6,394 bases of DNA from Nitrosopumilus sp. BACL13 MAG-121220-bin23 (GCA_001437625.1 LIAL01000061.1:1-6394), one strand, 5' to 3'; positions 1 through 5,500 are shown, numbered from the stretch's first letter. Numbers and translations are program-made. The notes: a model not told the origin generated them from the sequence alone.

Positions 1-519
1 TAAAAGAATTTTCTTTTTCTTGTCTTGAAATTCTTTTGTAGTAATTATTCCAGCATCTTTTAGTTTTGCTAATTTTTCTAATATTTCTAAATTTTCTTTT
101 TTAGATGTTTTTAATTTCTTTCCAGCATTGACAGTTTCTTGAATTTTAGATTTTGCAGTCTTTTTTAATTTTGAACTTAAATTTCTATGCGTAATGCTAA
201 TTTTTTCACCTATGGTGTATCCTTTTCTTTTAGCTTGCTCAATAATTTCTTGAGTTTTCTGTTTTGTTAAATCATCTACAGACGTATGTTTTTTTGCCAA
301 TTTACCAATTTCCTGTGTTTTTTTAAGAGCTAATTGTGTATGATATTTTAAATCTTTAATAATTTCATTTTTGCTTTTTTCTTGAAATCGTCTAGCATAT
401 TCTTGAATAAGTATTATTGGAAATGGAGAATATTCTACATCAGAATAGTATTCAATGATGGTTTTATTAGGTAATTTTTTTAAATATTCTTTAAAGGATG
501 CTTCAGATTTTAGTACCAC
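1..519 (-). CDS. SHOCT-domain protein, basic and helical, 3' end missing
   Basis: The frame is open from a GTG at 519-517 to the window edge, giving 173 residues and no stop, so the C-terminus is truncated, probably by only a few residues. Residues about 143-173 (NLEILEKLAKLKDAGIITTK and on to FQDKKKKILL) match the SHOCT pattern: leucine-rich helix, K/R-D-A-G-I-I-T turn, then E-F-x-x-K-K-x-x-L-L. SHOCT is a short C-terminal domain thought to mediate oligomerisation or target binding. The preceding part, about 45-140, is very Lys/Gln/Glu-rich and probably a long helix or coiled coil. No signal peptide or membrane segment is visible. The start is GTG because an in-frame TAA lies at 525-523, and a TATA-like element at 551-557 predicts transcription beginning only a few bases before the GTG. 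The specific function is unknown. Confidence 0.85.
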   Translation of the reverse strand, partial: MVLKSEASFKEYLKKLPNKTIIEYYSDVEYSPFPIILIQEYARRFQEKSKNEIIKDLKYHTQLALKKTQEIGKLAKKHTSVDDLTKQKTQEIIEQAKRKGYTIGEKISITHRNLSSKLKKTAKSKIQETVNAGKKLKTSKKENLEILEKLAKLKDAGIITTKEFQDKKKKILL

Positions 520-550
520 ATTTTAGATTGGTTTGATCATCATAAAAACA

Positions 551-557
551 TTATACC
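551..557 (-). promoter_or_regulatory. TATA-like element for the SHOCT gene
   Basis: On the minus strand this reads GGTATAA followed by TG. Its centre is about 35 bases before the GTG at 519, so an archaeal start site 25-27 bases downstream falls at about 526-530, leaving a short leader. This position also puts the ATG at 540 (five codons, MIKPI, then TAA) upstream of the expected transcript start. Prediction by position and sequence only. Confidence 0.4.
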
Positions 558-585
558 AAAAGTAATCAGGTGAAACTTTGATGGT

Positions 586-936
586 TTACTCATTCCAAAT
601 GGATTGAGTCTTTAACCATTTAATTAAATCAGTATACAGACTACTTTTTTGCATATTCAAAACACCAATTTCAAGATTAGTTGTTGATTTTACTGTTTTT
701 GAATAATTTTCATATACGGCAAAAATAACTTTGTCCAAAAACATTTCATTGTTCATTTCTTTTTTAGCCAGTTCTTCAGATTCAGTCATTGCAAAACTAG
801 CAAACAATACACCATCAACCCAATATGCATTTGCAGCTTCTAATGAAGACATCATACCAATAAGATCATCAAGGCTAAGTTTGATCATATCTCGAACATA
901 AATTTTATCATATGGTTTATGTTCAAATTGTGTCAT
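586..936 (-). CDS. Hypothetical protein, 116 residues
   Basis: A complete frame with an ATG start at 936 and a TAA stop. I do not recognise the family. The protein looks soluble and mixed alpha/beta: an acidic and hydrophobic N-terminal half (SLDDLIGMMSSLEAANAYWV, residues 21-40), a short hydrophobic strand (GVLFASFAM, 42-50), an acidic helix (53-63), then LDKVIFAVYENYSK (67-80) and a C-terminal amphipathic helix with two tryptophans (W107, W114). There is no Cys, signal peptide or clear membrane segment. Use of ATG without any purine-rich site upstream fits a leaderless mRNA, and a weak AT element (TTAGTAT) lies about 20-28 bases before the start. It is separated by 98 bases from the aminotransferase gene upstream on the same strand, and that spacer holds a dyad at 967-985. 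Function unknown. Confidence 0.75.
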   Translation of the reverse strand: MTQFEHKPYDKIYVRDMIKLSLDDLIGMMSSLEAANAYWVDGVLFASFAMTESEELAKKEMNNEMFLDKVIFAVYENYSKTVKSTTNLEIGVLNMQKSSLYTDLIKWLKTQSIWNE

Positions 937-966
937 GAAAATTACTATTTTTTGATACTAATGAAC

Positions 967-985
967 ATTATGGAAATGCCATAAT
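967..985. promoter_or_regulatory. Inverted repeat upstream of the 116-residue gene
   Basis: Perfect 7-base arms ATTATGG and CCATAAT flank a 5-base spacer (974-978). The dyad lies 31-49 bases before the ATG at 936, just upstream of where a TATA box for that gene would sit. It could be an operator, or a weak hairpin after the aminotransferase gene. It is not followed by a clean T-run on the minus strand, so I favour a protein-binding site over a terminator. Confidence 0.3.
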
Positions 986-1034
986 ATCATTTAATCTGTT
1001 TTGTTAAAGTTGATAAATGAAATAATAAAAATAA

Positions 1035-2345
1035 TTATTTGTTTCTAATATCTTCAAAAAATCTCGCAATCATCTTAATGCCTTGAACCATTTTTGGTGC
1101 ATTGCTTTTTACAAATTCAGTTCTTTCAGAATGAGTTTTAGGCTTTTGTTTTTTATAATTTTCATAAACTTTTGCACCATCATAATCCACATATGCAATT
1201 CTTGCACTAAAATCAGTTCTCTCCAAAACTAAACTATCACCTCCAACTATTGCTGTGTGGTAGGGATGAACCATTAGTGATTCTGATAATTTTTGAGATG
1301 TGGTAATTTTTACTTTTTGTAAATCTGTTGCAAATGCGTTAAAATCTGCCAATAGATAGAATGTGGCCTCAGGTTTTGTTACTTTAACCCCTTCAATTTC
1401 TAATAATGAATTATGAGTATATTCACCCATTATGTGATGTATGTTGCGAGTAATTTCAAAATATTCGTCCATGTCTTTACTAATTTCAAATCCTGGAACA
1501 GCTGCATGTTGAATTGGAGTGGATACTGCAGTGTATTCAGTTGCAAGTATTTTTTTAAATTGAGCTTTAAGGTCCACAGCATGTTGTGGAAAGACAACAT
1601 AGCCTAATCGATATCCACCAGCAGCATGTGACTTAGATAATCCATTTGTTACAAAAGTTCCTTCAGGGTAAATTTTTCCCATACTAACAAATTTTGAAAA
1701 ATTAAAAGTGGTTTGAGCATAAATTTCATCAGAAATTACTACAATGTTTTGTTCTCTACAGATATCTGCAATTTCTTCTAATTCTAATCTATCATATAAT
1801 AATCCCGTAGGATTGTTAGGGTTATTTAGAATCAGTATTTTTTGTCTATCTTGAAGTCTCAGTGCTAATTTTTGTAAATCAGTTGGCGATATTTTTTTAT
1901 TTGCTCGTGTAGGTAGCATGTGATAGTTTTTTTGTAAGAATCTAATTTGTGGTAAATACCCCAACCATGCAGGAGTTGGCAGGATTACTGTACCGTGTAA
2001 TATTTCTAAAAGATTAAAAATTAATTCTTTAGTTCCAGGACCAACATAGATTCTTTCAGGGGCCACATCGATTCCAAAATAATGTTTATTGTATTTAGAT
2101 ATGGCACTGCGTAATTCTGGGATGCCAGGTACTGCAGCATATGCACCTTTATCTGCATTTTTAATTAATGCAGTTTGAATTAATTGAGGTACTGGGAATG
2201 GGGATTGACCAAAAGCAAATCCATAGAAACCAAAACTACACTCAGGTTGATCACAACTAGAATGAAATTCTTGTAAAAATGTGTTTAATTTAAGATTCTC
2301 AGGCATTTCAATATCTTCAACTTGCTGATCAACTATGAATTTCAA
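1035..2345 (-). CDS. Aminotransferase class I/II, PLP-dependent
   Basis: A complete 436-residue fold-type I (aspartate aminotransferase superfamily) enzyme, expected to move an amino group between an amino acid and a 2-oxo acid in the cytosol. Visible landmarks, matched to aspartate aminotransferase: Y69 in KGAYAAVPGIPELR (substrate/PLP contact), GPGTKE at 102-107 (phosphate region), W127 (ring stacking), NPNNPTG at 175-181 with N178 to the cofactor O3', D206 and Y209 in VISDEIYA, the Schiff-base lysine K238 in GLSKSH, R246 in GYRLGY (phosphate), and R382 in ARIAYVDYDG (substrate carboxylate). All catalytic residues are present, so it should be active. The amino donor cannot be told from sequence. 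The first possible in-frame start after a TGA is TTG at 2345; the alternative is Met14 (ATG at 2306). The end is TAA. About 40 basic C-terminal residues follow the core. Confidence 0.93.
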   Translation of the reverse strand: MKFIVDQQVEDIEMPENLKLNTFLQEFHSSCDQPECSFGFYGFAFGQSPFPVPQLIQTALIKNADKGAYAAVPGIPELRSAISKYNKHYFGIDVAPERIYVGPGTKELIFNLLEILHGTVILPTPAWLGYLPQIRFLQKNYHMLPTRANKKISPTDLQKLALRLQDRQKILILNNPNNPTGLLYDRLELEEIADICREQNIVVISDEIYAQTTFNFSKFVSMGKIYPEGTFVTNGLSKSHAAGGYRLGYVVFPQHAVDLKAQFKKILATEYTAVSTPIQHAAVPGFEISKDMDEYFEITRNIHHIMGEYTHNSLLEIEGVKVTKPEATFYLLADFNAFATDLQKVKITTSQKLSESLMVHPYHTAIVGGDSLVLERTDFSARIAYVDYDGAKVYENYKKQKPKTHSERTEFVKSNAPKMVQGIKMIARFFEDIRNK

Positions 2346-2387
2346 TAATCATATTTTTCCTAGCACCATTTAGGCATTAAACGTGAA

Positions 2388-2418
2388 TTAGAAAATATCA
2401 AAGGGGTAGATTTTCTAA
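2388..2418. promoter_or_regulatory. 9-base inverted repeat upstream of the aminotransferase
   Basis: Perfect arms TTAGAAAAT (2388-2396) and ATTTTCTAA (2410-2418) flank a 13-base spacer containing GGGG, which is rare in this DNA. It lies 43-73 bases before the TTG start of the aminotransferase and 73 or more bases after the end of the small gene at 2491. It may be an operator for the aminotransferase or a 3' hairpin of the small gene. A TATA-like TTGTATAATTTG (minus strand, about 2444-2455) upstream of it and GTTTAATGC (about 2376-2384) just after it are both possible promoter elements for the aminotransferase. Confidence 0.35.
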
Positions 2419-2490
2419 ACCTAAATTCAATAATTTTTTGAACAAATTATACAATAATGACGTACATCGCCATAAATCATAGAATATCAG

Positions 2491-2649
2491 TTACAAATGA
2501 TAACTAGGGCGTTTTTGACTATCGTTTGCTTTCAGAACCAATTCTTTTCTCTTCTGAAATTCAAGCTGTTTCACAGTACTAAATGATTCAATTTTCTTTT
2601 GAAAGTTTGCAATTATTTTTTCATTGTCTGCAGATGAGATCATCATCAT
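2491..2649 (-). CDS. Small lysine-rich protein, 50-52 residues
   Basis: A frame running from three consecutive ATG codons (2649, 2646, 2643) to TAA. It starts MMMISSADNEKIIANFQKKI and continues with a Lys/Gln/Glu-rich helix (ESFSTVKQLEFQKRKELVLK, residues 21-40) to a polar tail ending in SYHL. No Cys, signal or membrane segment. I do not recognise the family. The case for a real gene is the promoter: the minus-strand TTATATAATTTA at 2661-2672 is centred about 24 bases before the third ATG, the spacing of a leaderless archaeal transcript, which favours the 50-residue start at 2643. The gene fills the spacer between the acyl-CoA synthetase and the aminotransferase, on the same strand. Its composition suits a coiled coil or nucleic-acid-binding peptide, which is speculation. 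Confidence 0.6.
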   Translation of the reverse strand: MMMISSADNEKIIANFQKKIESFSTVKQLEFQKRKELVLKANDSQKRPSYHL

Positions 2650-2660
2650 AATAGAACGTC

Positions 2661-2672
2661 TAAATTATATAA
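2661..2672 (-). promoter_or_regulatory. TATA box for the small gene at 2491-2649
   Basis: The minus strand reads TTATATAATTTA, the best archaeal TATA consensus match I noticed in the window. It lies after the acyl-CoA synthetase stop codon (2698-2700) and about 24 bases before the third ATG of the small gene. It suggests that the small gene has its own promoter. Confidence 0.6.
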
Positions 2673-2697
2673 CATTTTGTGACTTTATTTTTTTATT

Positions 2698-4611
2698 TTA
2701 TATCTCATCTAAGACATCAGGGTTTTCTAATGATGATAAATCGCCTAATTCAGTTCCCAATAATTTGGCTTTTAGTAATCTGCGCATAATTTTACCTGTG
2801 CGTGTTTTTGGTAAATCAGATAATTGAAAAATTTGTTTAGGTTTTGCAATTTTTCCAATTTTTTTAGAAATTTGTTCTATAATTTCAGATTCTAAATCAA
2901 CATCATTTTTATCATTTGGTACAAAAAATACAACAATTGCCTCACCTGTTAATTCATCAGGAATAGAAATTGAAGCTGCATCTGAGATTTTCTTATGGGA
3001 GATTACGGCATGTTCAATTTCAGCAGTACTCATTCTATGACCAGATACATTAATGACATCATCGGATCTGCCCCGCATGTACCACAAATTATCTTCATCT
3101 GCAAATACATAATCACCATGAAACCATATATTTTCAAATTTAGACCAGTATGTTTTGATATACCTATCATTATCATTCAACAATCCTCTAGTCATTGCAG
3201 GCCATGGTGATTTTATGACCAAATATCCATTTTTTCCGCGTACTGAATTACCATCATCATCAACAATGTCTAAATCCATTCCAGGTACTGGAATACCAAC
3301 AGTGGATGGTTTTAATTTCATTCCAGGAAATACAGATAACATCGCACCTCCAATTTCTGTTCCTCCAGATAAATTCATTATTGGTATTTTTTTATTTCCC
3401 ACTTTTTCAAACAGCCACCACCAAGAATCTTCATCCAAGGGCTCTCCAGTTGTTGGAATATTTCGTAATTTATCTAATGAATATTTATCAAGTGGCCGAA
3501 TATTATTTTTCTTAAATATCCTTACAGCAGTTGGTGAAATTCCAAATATTGTCGTATTGTATTTTGACAGTATTTCCCATATTCTATCCATGTTGGGATA
3601 GTCCAGAGCACCATCATAGATTACTGCACTTGCCCCCATGATCAATAAACCGTAGACATTCCAAACTAATCCTGTAATCCAACCAATATCAGCAGGCCAG
3701 AATAATATGTCATTTTGATGAATGTCTACCAAATATGATGCCTGGTGACCTGCAAAAACAGAAAAACCGCCATGTGTATGAATAACGCCTTTAGGTTTTC
3801 CAGTAGTTCCAGAAGTATACAAAATGAATAGAGGATCCTCTGAATCCATAATTTCAGTATCGCAAGAATCTTTTTGGCCAGATACAAGCGCATCATAAAA
3901 TTGGATTTTTTCAGATTCTAAATACTGGTCAATTCCTTTGTATGAAACTATAATTATTTTTTCAATATCAGTATTTTTAGTAGCAGTTTCCACAGTTATT
4001 TTTTGCGATATTGATTTTCCTTTTCGGTGAAAACCATCTGAAGTTAATAATATTTTTGCGTGGCAATCTTGTAATCGAATTTGTAAGGACTCTGAACTAT
4101 ATCCTGAAAAAATAATAGTTTGAATTGCTCCAATTTTTGCTGCTGCAAGTATGGATACAATTGCTTCCTCTATCATAGGTAAATAAATTGCAATTACATC
4201 TCCTTTTTTTACACCTAAGGATTTTAAGCCATTTGCAAGTTTTGAAACTTTTGAATTTAATTCAAAATAAGATAACTTTGTTTCAATTCCATCTTCAGAT
4301 ATGAAATTATATGCAATTTTTTCTGGAAATATTTTTGTAAATTTTTCTACAGATGATTTATAGAGATTAGTTTTACCGTTAACAAACCATTTAGACCAAG
4401 CAAGCCCATTTGAAGTATCTAATGTTTTTGTATATGGTTTATCCCATATTATTCCAATGTCTTTATCCACAGATTCCCAAAACCATTCCAAATTATTTTT
4501 TGATTTTGTACATAATTCATCTAATGATGATATGTTATGTTTTTTCATAAATTTGCAAATATTTGAATTTTGAAATTGTTCTTCATTTGGAATAAATTCA
4601 AAATTAGACAA
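2698..4611 (-). CDS. AMP-forming acyl-CoA synthetase (acetyl-CoA synthetase family)
   Basis: A complete 637-residue ANL-superfamily enzyme that should activate a short carboxylic acid with ATP and CoA through an acyl-AMP. Landmarks: an N-terminal ACAS domain (about 18-95, FMKKHN...EWFWESV), the ATP loop YTSGTTGKPKG (265-275), FWPADIGWITG (304-314), SGGTEIGGAML (415-425), the hinge and CoA region GRSDDVINVSGHR (514-526), and the catalytic lysine K607 in KTRTGKIMRR. Length is normal. Acetyl-CoA synthetases have WWQTE where this protein has SGGTE, so Gly416 replaces the Trp that closes the acetate pocket. A larger or hydroxylated acid (acetoacetate, propionate, a hydroxy-acid) is therefore more likely than acetate. 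The start is TTG at 4611, the first in-frame candidate after a TGA; family similarity begins before the first Met (residue 22), which supports it. A palindrome lies 17 bases upstream. Confidence 0.93.
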   Translation of the reverse strand: MSNFEFIPNEEQFQNSNICKFMKKHNISSLDELCTKSKNNLEWFWESVDKDIGIIWDKPYTKTLDTSNGLAWSKWFVNGKTNLYKSSVEKFTKIFPEKIAYNFISEDGIETKLSYFELNSKVSKLANGLKSLGVKKGDVIAIYLPMIEEAIVSILAAAKIGAIQTIIFSGYSSESLQIRLQDCHAKILLTSDGFHRKGKSISQKITVETATKNTDIEKIIIVSYKGIDQYLESEKIQFYDALVSGQKDSCDTEIMDSEDPLFILYTSGTTGKPKGVIHTHGGFSVFAGHQASYLVDIHQNDILFWPADIGWITGLVWNVYGLLIMGASAVIYDGALDYPNMDRIWEILSKYNTTIFGISPTAVRIFKKNNIRPLDKYSLDKLRNIPTTGEPLDEDSWWWLFEKVGNKKIPIMNLSGGTEIGGAMLSVFPGMKLKPSTVGIPVPGMDLDIVDDDGNSVRGKNGYLVIKSPWPAMTRGLLNDNDRYIKTYWSKFENIWFHGDYVFADEDNLWYMRGRSDDVINVSGHRMSTAEIEHAVISHKKISDAASISIPDELTGEAIVVFFVPNDKNDVDLESEIIEQISKKIGKIAKPKQIFQLSDLPKTRTGKIMRRLLKAKLLGTELGDLSSLENPDVLDEI

Positions 4612-4627
4612 GTTTCAATTTTTTCAA

Positions 4628-4641
4628 TACGCTGCAGCGTA
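4628..4641. promoter_or_regulatory. 14-base perfect palindrome before the acyl-CoA synthetase
   Basis: TACGCTGCAGCGTA is a perfect palindrome with a GC-rich core, in a spacer that is otherwise strongly AT-rich. It ends 17 bases before the TTG start on the minus strand, where it would overlap the zone between TATA box and transcription start. This is a typical place for a repressor operator in archaea. The responsible regulator is not in the window. Confidence 0.5.
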
Positions 4642-4668
4642 AAAAGATTTTTTAATTTATGAAATATC

Positions 4669-4696
4669 TATTGCAAGCCATCTTACACATGCAATA
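4669..4696. promoter_or_regulatory. Spaced dyad TATTGCA-N14-TGCAATA
   Basis: Perfect 7-base arms (4669-4675 and 4690-4696) have centres 21 bases apart, two helical turns, which suits a dimeric helix-turn-helix protein. The dyad lies upstream of the synthetase promoter zone and about 150 bases from the divergent gene, so it could serve either. Confidence 0.35.
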
Positions 4697-4814
4697 TCTT
4701 ATTTACACCGTCTCATGTAATTCTAAATTTTATTAATTACTCAGTATGCATTGTCAACGTATTTTGAGTATTTTCTAGGCACAAAATTATTTAAGATATT
4801 AGTAAAGTTAACAA

Positions 4815-4828
4815 AATACATAATATCA
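4815..4828 (+). promoter_or_regulatory. TATA-like element for the ESSK-repeat gene
   Basis: The sequence AATACATAATATCA is centred about 25 bases before the ATG at 4846. This is the spacing for a transcript beginning at or next to the start codon, so a leaderless mRNA is predicted. No purine-rich ribosome site precedes the ATG. Confidence 0.45.
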
Positions 4829-4845
4829 TTTTTTTAATTTCCAGT

Positions 4846-5118
4846 ATGGTAGAATCATCTAAAGAATCATCTAAAGAATCATCTAAAGAATCATCTAAAG
4901 AATCATCTGATCATGATCTATTTGTCACTGAATTTCCAAAAAAGGGTTTTGGAATTGTTGACTACCTACAGGGTCGTATGCATTTTGCATTAATGGATCA
5001 AATGAAACTTATGAGTAAGTCAGGAATGAAACAAGAACAAATCAAAGAGTCAATTATTAAAACAATAACAGAAATTGTAGATAATTTTGAACCTAAAAAA
5101 GAATCAGAAAGTTCTTGA
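4846..5118 (+). CDS. Hypothetical 90-residue protein with N-terminal ESSK repeats
   Basis: The only convincing plus-strand gene here. Residues 3-21 are a low-complexity tail of five Glu-Ser-Ser units separated by Lys, encoded by an almost pure 12-base tandem repeat. The folded part appears to be about 27-82: a hydrophobic stretch (FPKKGFGIVDYLQGRMHFAL, 30-49) and a methionine-rich amphipathic helix (MDQMKLMSKSGMKQEQIKES, 50-69) leading into IIKTITEIVDNFE. The C-terminus returns to a charged Ser/Glu tail (PKKESESS). There is no signal, membrane segment or Cys. I do not recognise the family. The TATA element and leaderless spacing support expression. Its last 15 bases overlap the end of the minus-strand Cys/His gene. 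The Ser-rich tail might be modified or simply disordered, which is inference. Confidence 0.75.
   Translation: MVESSKESSKESSKESSKESSDHDLFVTEFPKKGFGIVDYLQGRMHFALMDQMKLMSKSGMKQEQIKESIIKTITEIVDNFEPKKESESS
4852..4908 (+). repeat. In-frame 12-base tandem repeat, 4.75 copies
   Basis: Four exact copies of AAAGAATCATCT (4861-4872, 4873-4884, 4885-4896, 4897-4908) follow a partial copy GAATCATCT (4852-4860). Even third codon positions are identical, so the array expanded recently or is homogenised. Because the unit is 12 bases, copy changes keep the frame and only alter the number of ESSK units near the N-terminus of the 90-residue protein. Confidence 0.95.
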
Positions 5119-5229
5119 TTCCATTTTTGCAGATTCCATCATGATGATTTTATGACATTTACAATAACAATTTGTGTGCCGTAAATCATTCTCAACTCGA
5201 TATTTACATTCTTTAGTATGTTCAACCAT
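5104..5229 (-). CDS. Cys/His micro-protein, 41 residues, putative metal-binding
   Basis: The frame opens with ATG at 5229 and ends with TGA at 5104-5106. It encodes MVEHTKECKYRVENDLRHTN followed by CYCKCH and a polar tail (KIIMMESAKMESRTF). The pattern C8-x12-C21-x-C23-x-C25-H26, with H4 and H18 nearby, is far too Cys-dense for chance in this AT-rich DNA and suggests one bound zinc or iron ion. The family is not one I can name; a zinc-ribbon-like or knuckle-like micro-protein is the best description. TATA-like elements on the minus strand (TTTATAAATAATTAAATTTG at 5256-5275, and TTGATAACATG nearer) could drive a transcript with a very short leader. The 3' end overlaps the 90-residue gene tail to tail by 15 bases. 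Confidence 0.6.
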   Translation of the reverse strand: MVEHTKECKYRVENDLRHTNCYCKCHKIIMMESAKMESRTF

Positions 5230-5255
5230 CAATATAGGCACTCATCAACATGTTA

Positions 5256-5275
5256 TCAAATTTAATTATTTATAA
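5256..5275 (-). promoter_or_regulatory. AT-rich promoter candidate for the Cys/His gene
   Basis: The minus strand reads TTTATAAATAATTAAATTTG, with a TATA-like core about 40 bases before the ATG at 5229, predicting a leader of roughly 10-15 bases. A second candidate, TTGATAACATG, partly overlaps it and would give an almost leaderless transcript. Which one is used cannot be decided by reading. Confidence 0.3.
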
Positions 5276-5285
5276 AATAAAGTAT

Positions 5286-5309
5286 TGTAAAAAAATAAGC
5301 CTACAGGCA
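5286..5309 (-). terminator. T-run terminator, minus strand
   Basis: The minus strand reads a small GC-rich dyad GCCTGTAGGC (5299-5308) followed by TTATTTTTTTAC. Archaeal termination relies mainly on such T-runs. It would end any minus-strand transcript entering from 5310-5500 before the promoter of the Cys/His gene. Confidence 0.3.
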
Positions 5310-5418
5310 TAATTATGTTAAATTCATAATAAAATAATTTAAAATTAGAAATCCACTCAAATGATTTTTATTCCTTTAGAAATATTGTTATTTGTTGGCT
5401 TGATGAGTACTACTTACT

Positions 5419-5431
5419 TGTCAAGTTGACA
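5419..5431. promoter_or_regulatory. Dyad TGTCAAGTTGACA beside a TATA-like element
   Basis: Perfect 6-base arms around a central G. It directly abuts ATTATAATATC (5431-5441), which reads as a TATA-like element on both strands. On the minus strand the dyad would lie just downstream of that TATA box, a common repressor position, although no gene clearly starts there. Confidence 0.35.
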
Positions 5432-5480
5432 TTATAATATCACTTAATTTCTAATTATAGTCATAAATTAAAAAAGATGA

Positions 5481-5500
5481 GAAAATAATAAAAATAATTT
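5481..5500 (-). terminator. T-rich terminator after the candidate sRNA
   Basis: Immediately after the hairpin the minus strand reads AAATTATTTTTATTATTTTC, containing runs of five and four T. This is the T-rich type of signal at which archaeal RNA polymerase stops. A second T-run (TTTTTT, minus strand, about 5470-5476) follows. Confidence 0.4.

Larger units (their letters stand above)
4612..4845. other. Divergent intergenic region between synthetase and ESSK-repeat gene
   Basis: The 234 bases separate two divergently transcribed genes and contain no convincing coding frame; the longest I noticed has about 15 codons. They hold two strong dyads near the synthetase side and a TATA element for the plus-strand gene near the other side. 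On the minus strand, an AT-rich TTTTTACGC element (4639-4647) and CATAAATTA (about 4655-4663) are candidate TATA boxes for the synthetase. I cannot decide between them. Confidence 0.6.

Noticed and set aside
1413..1607. Plus-strand frame of 64 codons inside the aminotransferase.
   Set aside because: It is antisense to a gene with full catalytic motifs and has low-complexity composition; it is a shadow frame.
2624..2827. 67-codon plus-strand frame across the synthetase 3' end and the small gene promoter.
   Set aside because: It runs antisense to conserved synthetase C-terminal residues including the K607 motif, so it is a shadow.
2995..3601. Several overlapping plus-strand frames (71, 148 and 69 codons) opposite the acyl-CoA synthetase.
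   Set aside because: The minus strand encodes a complete conserved enzyme here; the opposite frames share no recognisable domain and are shadows.
4846..4920. Whether the ESSK array could be a CRISPR or other spaced repeat.
   Set aside because: The units are contiguous 12-mers without spacers and are in frame within a coding sequence.
5361..5429. 22-codon plus-strand frame starting MIFIPLEILLFVGLMS, resembling a tiny membrane peptide.
   Set aside because: AT-rich DNA easily yields hydrophobic short frames, no clear promoter was found, and its end coincides with the TGTCAAGTTGACA dyad, so I do not call it a gene.
5343..5456. Possible miniature transposable element bounded by AATTAGAAAT and ATTTCTAATT.
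   Set aside because: The 10-base ends are nearly all A/T, there is no target-site duplication, and no second full copy is present in the window.
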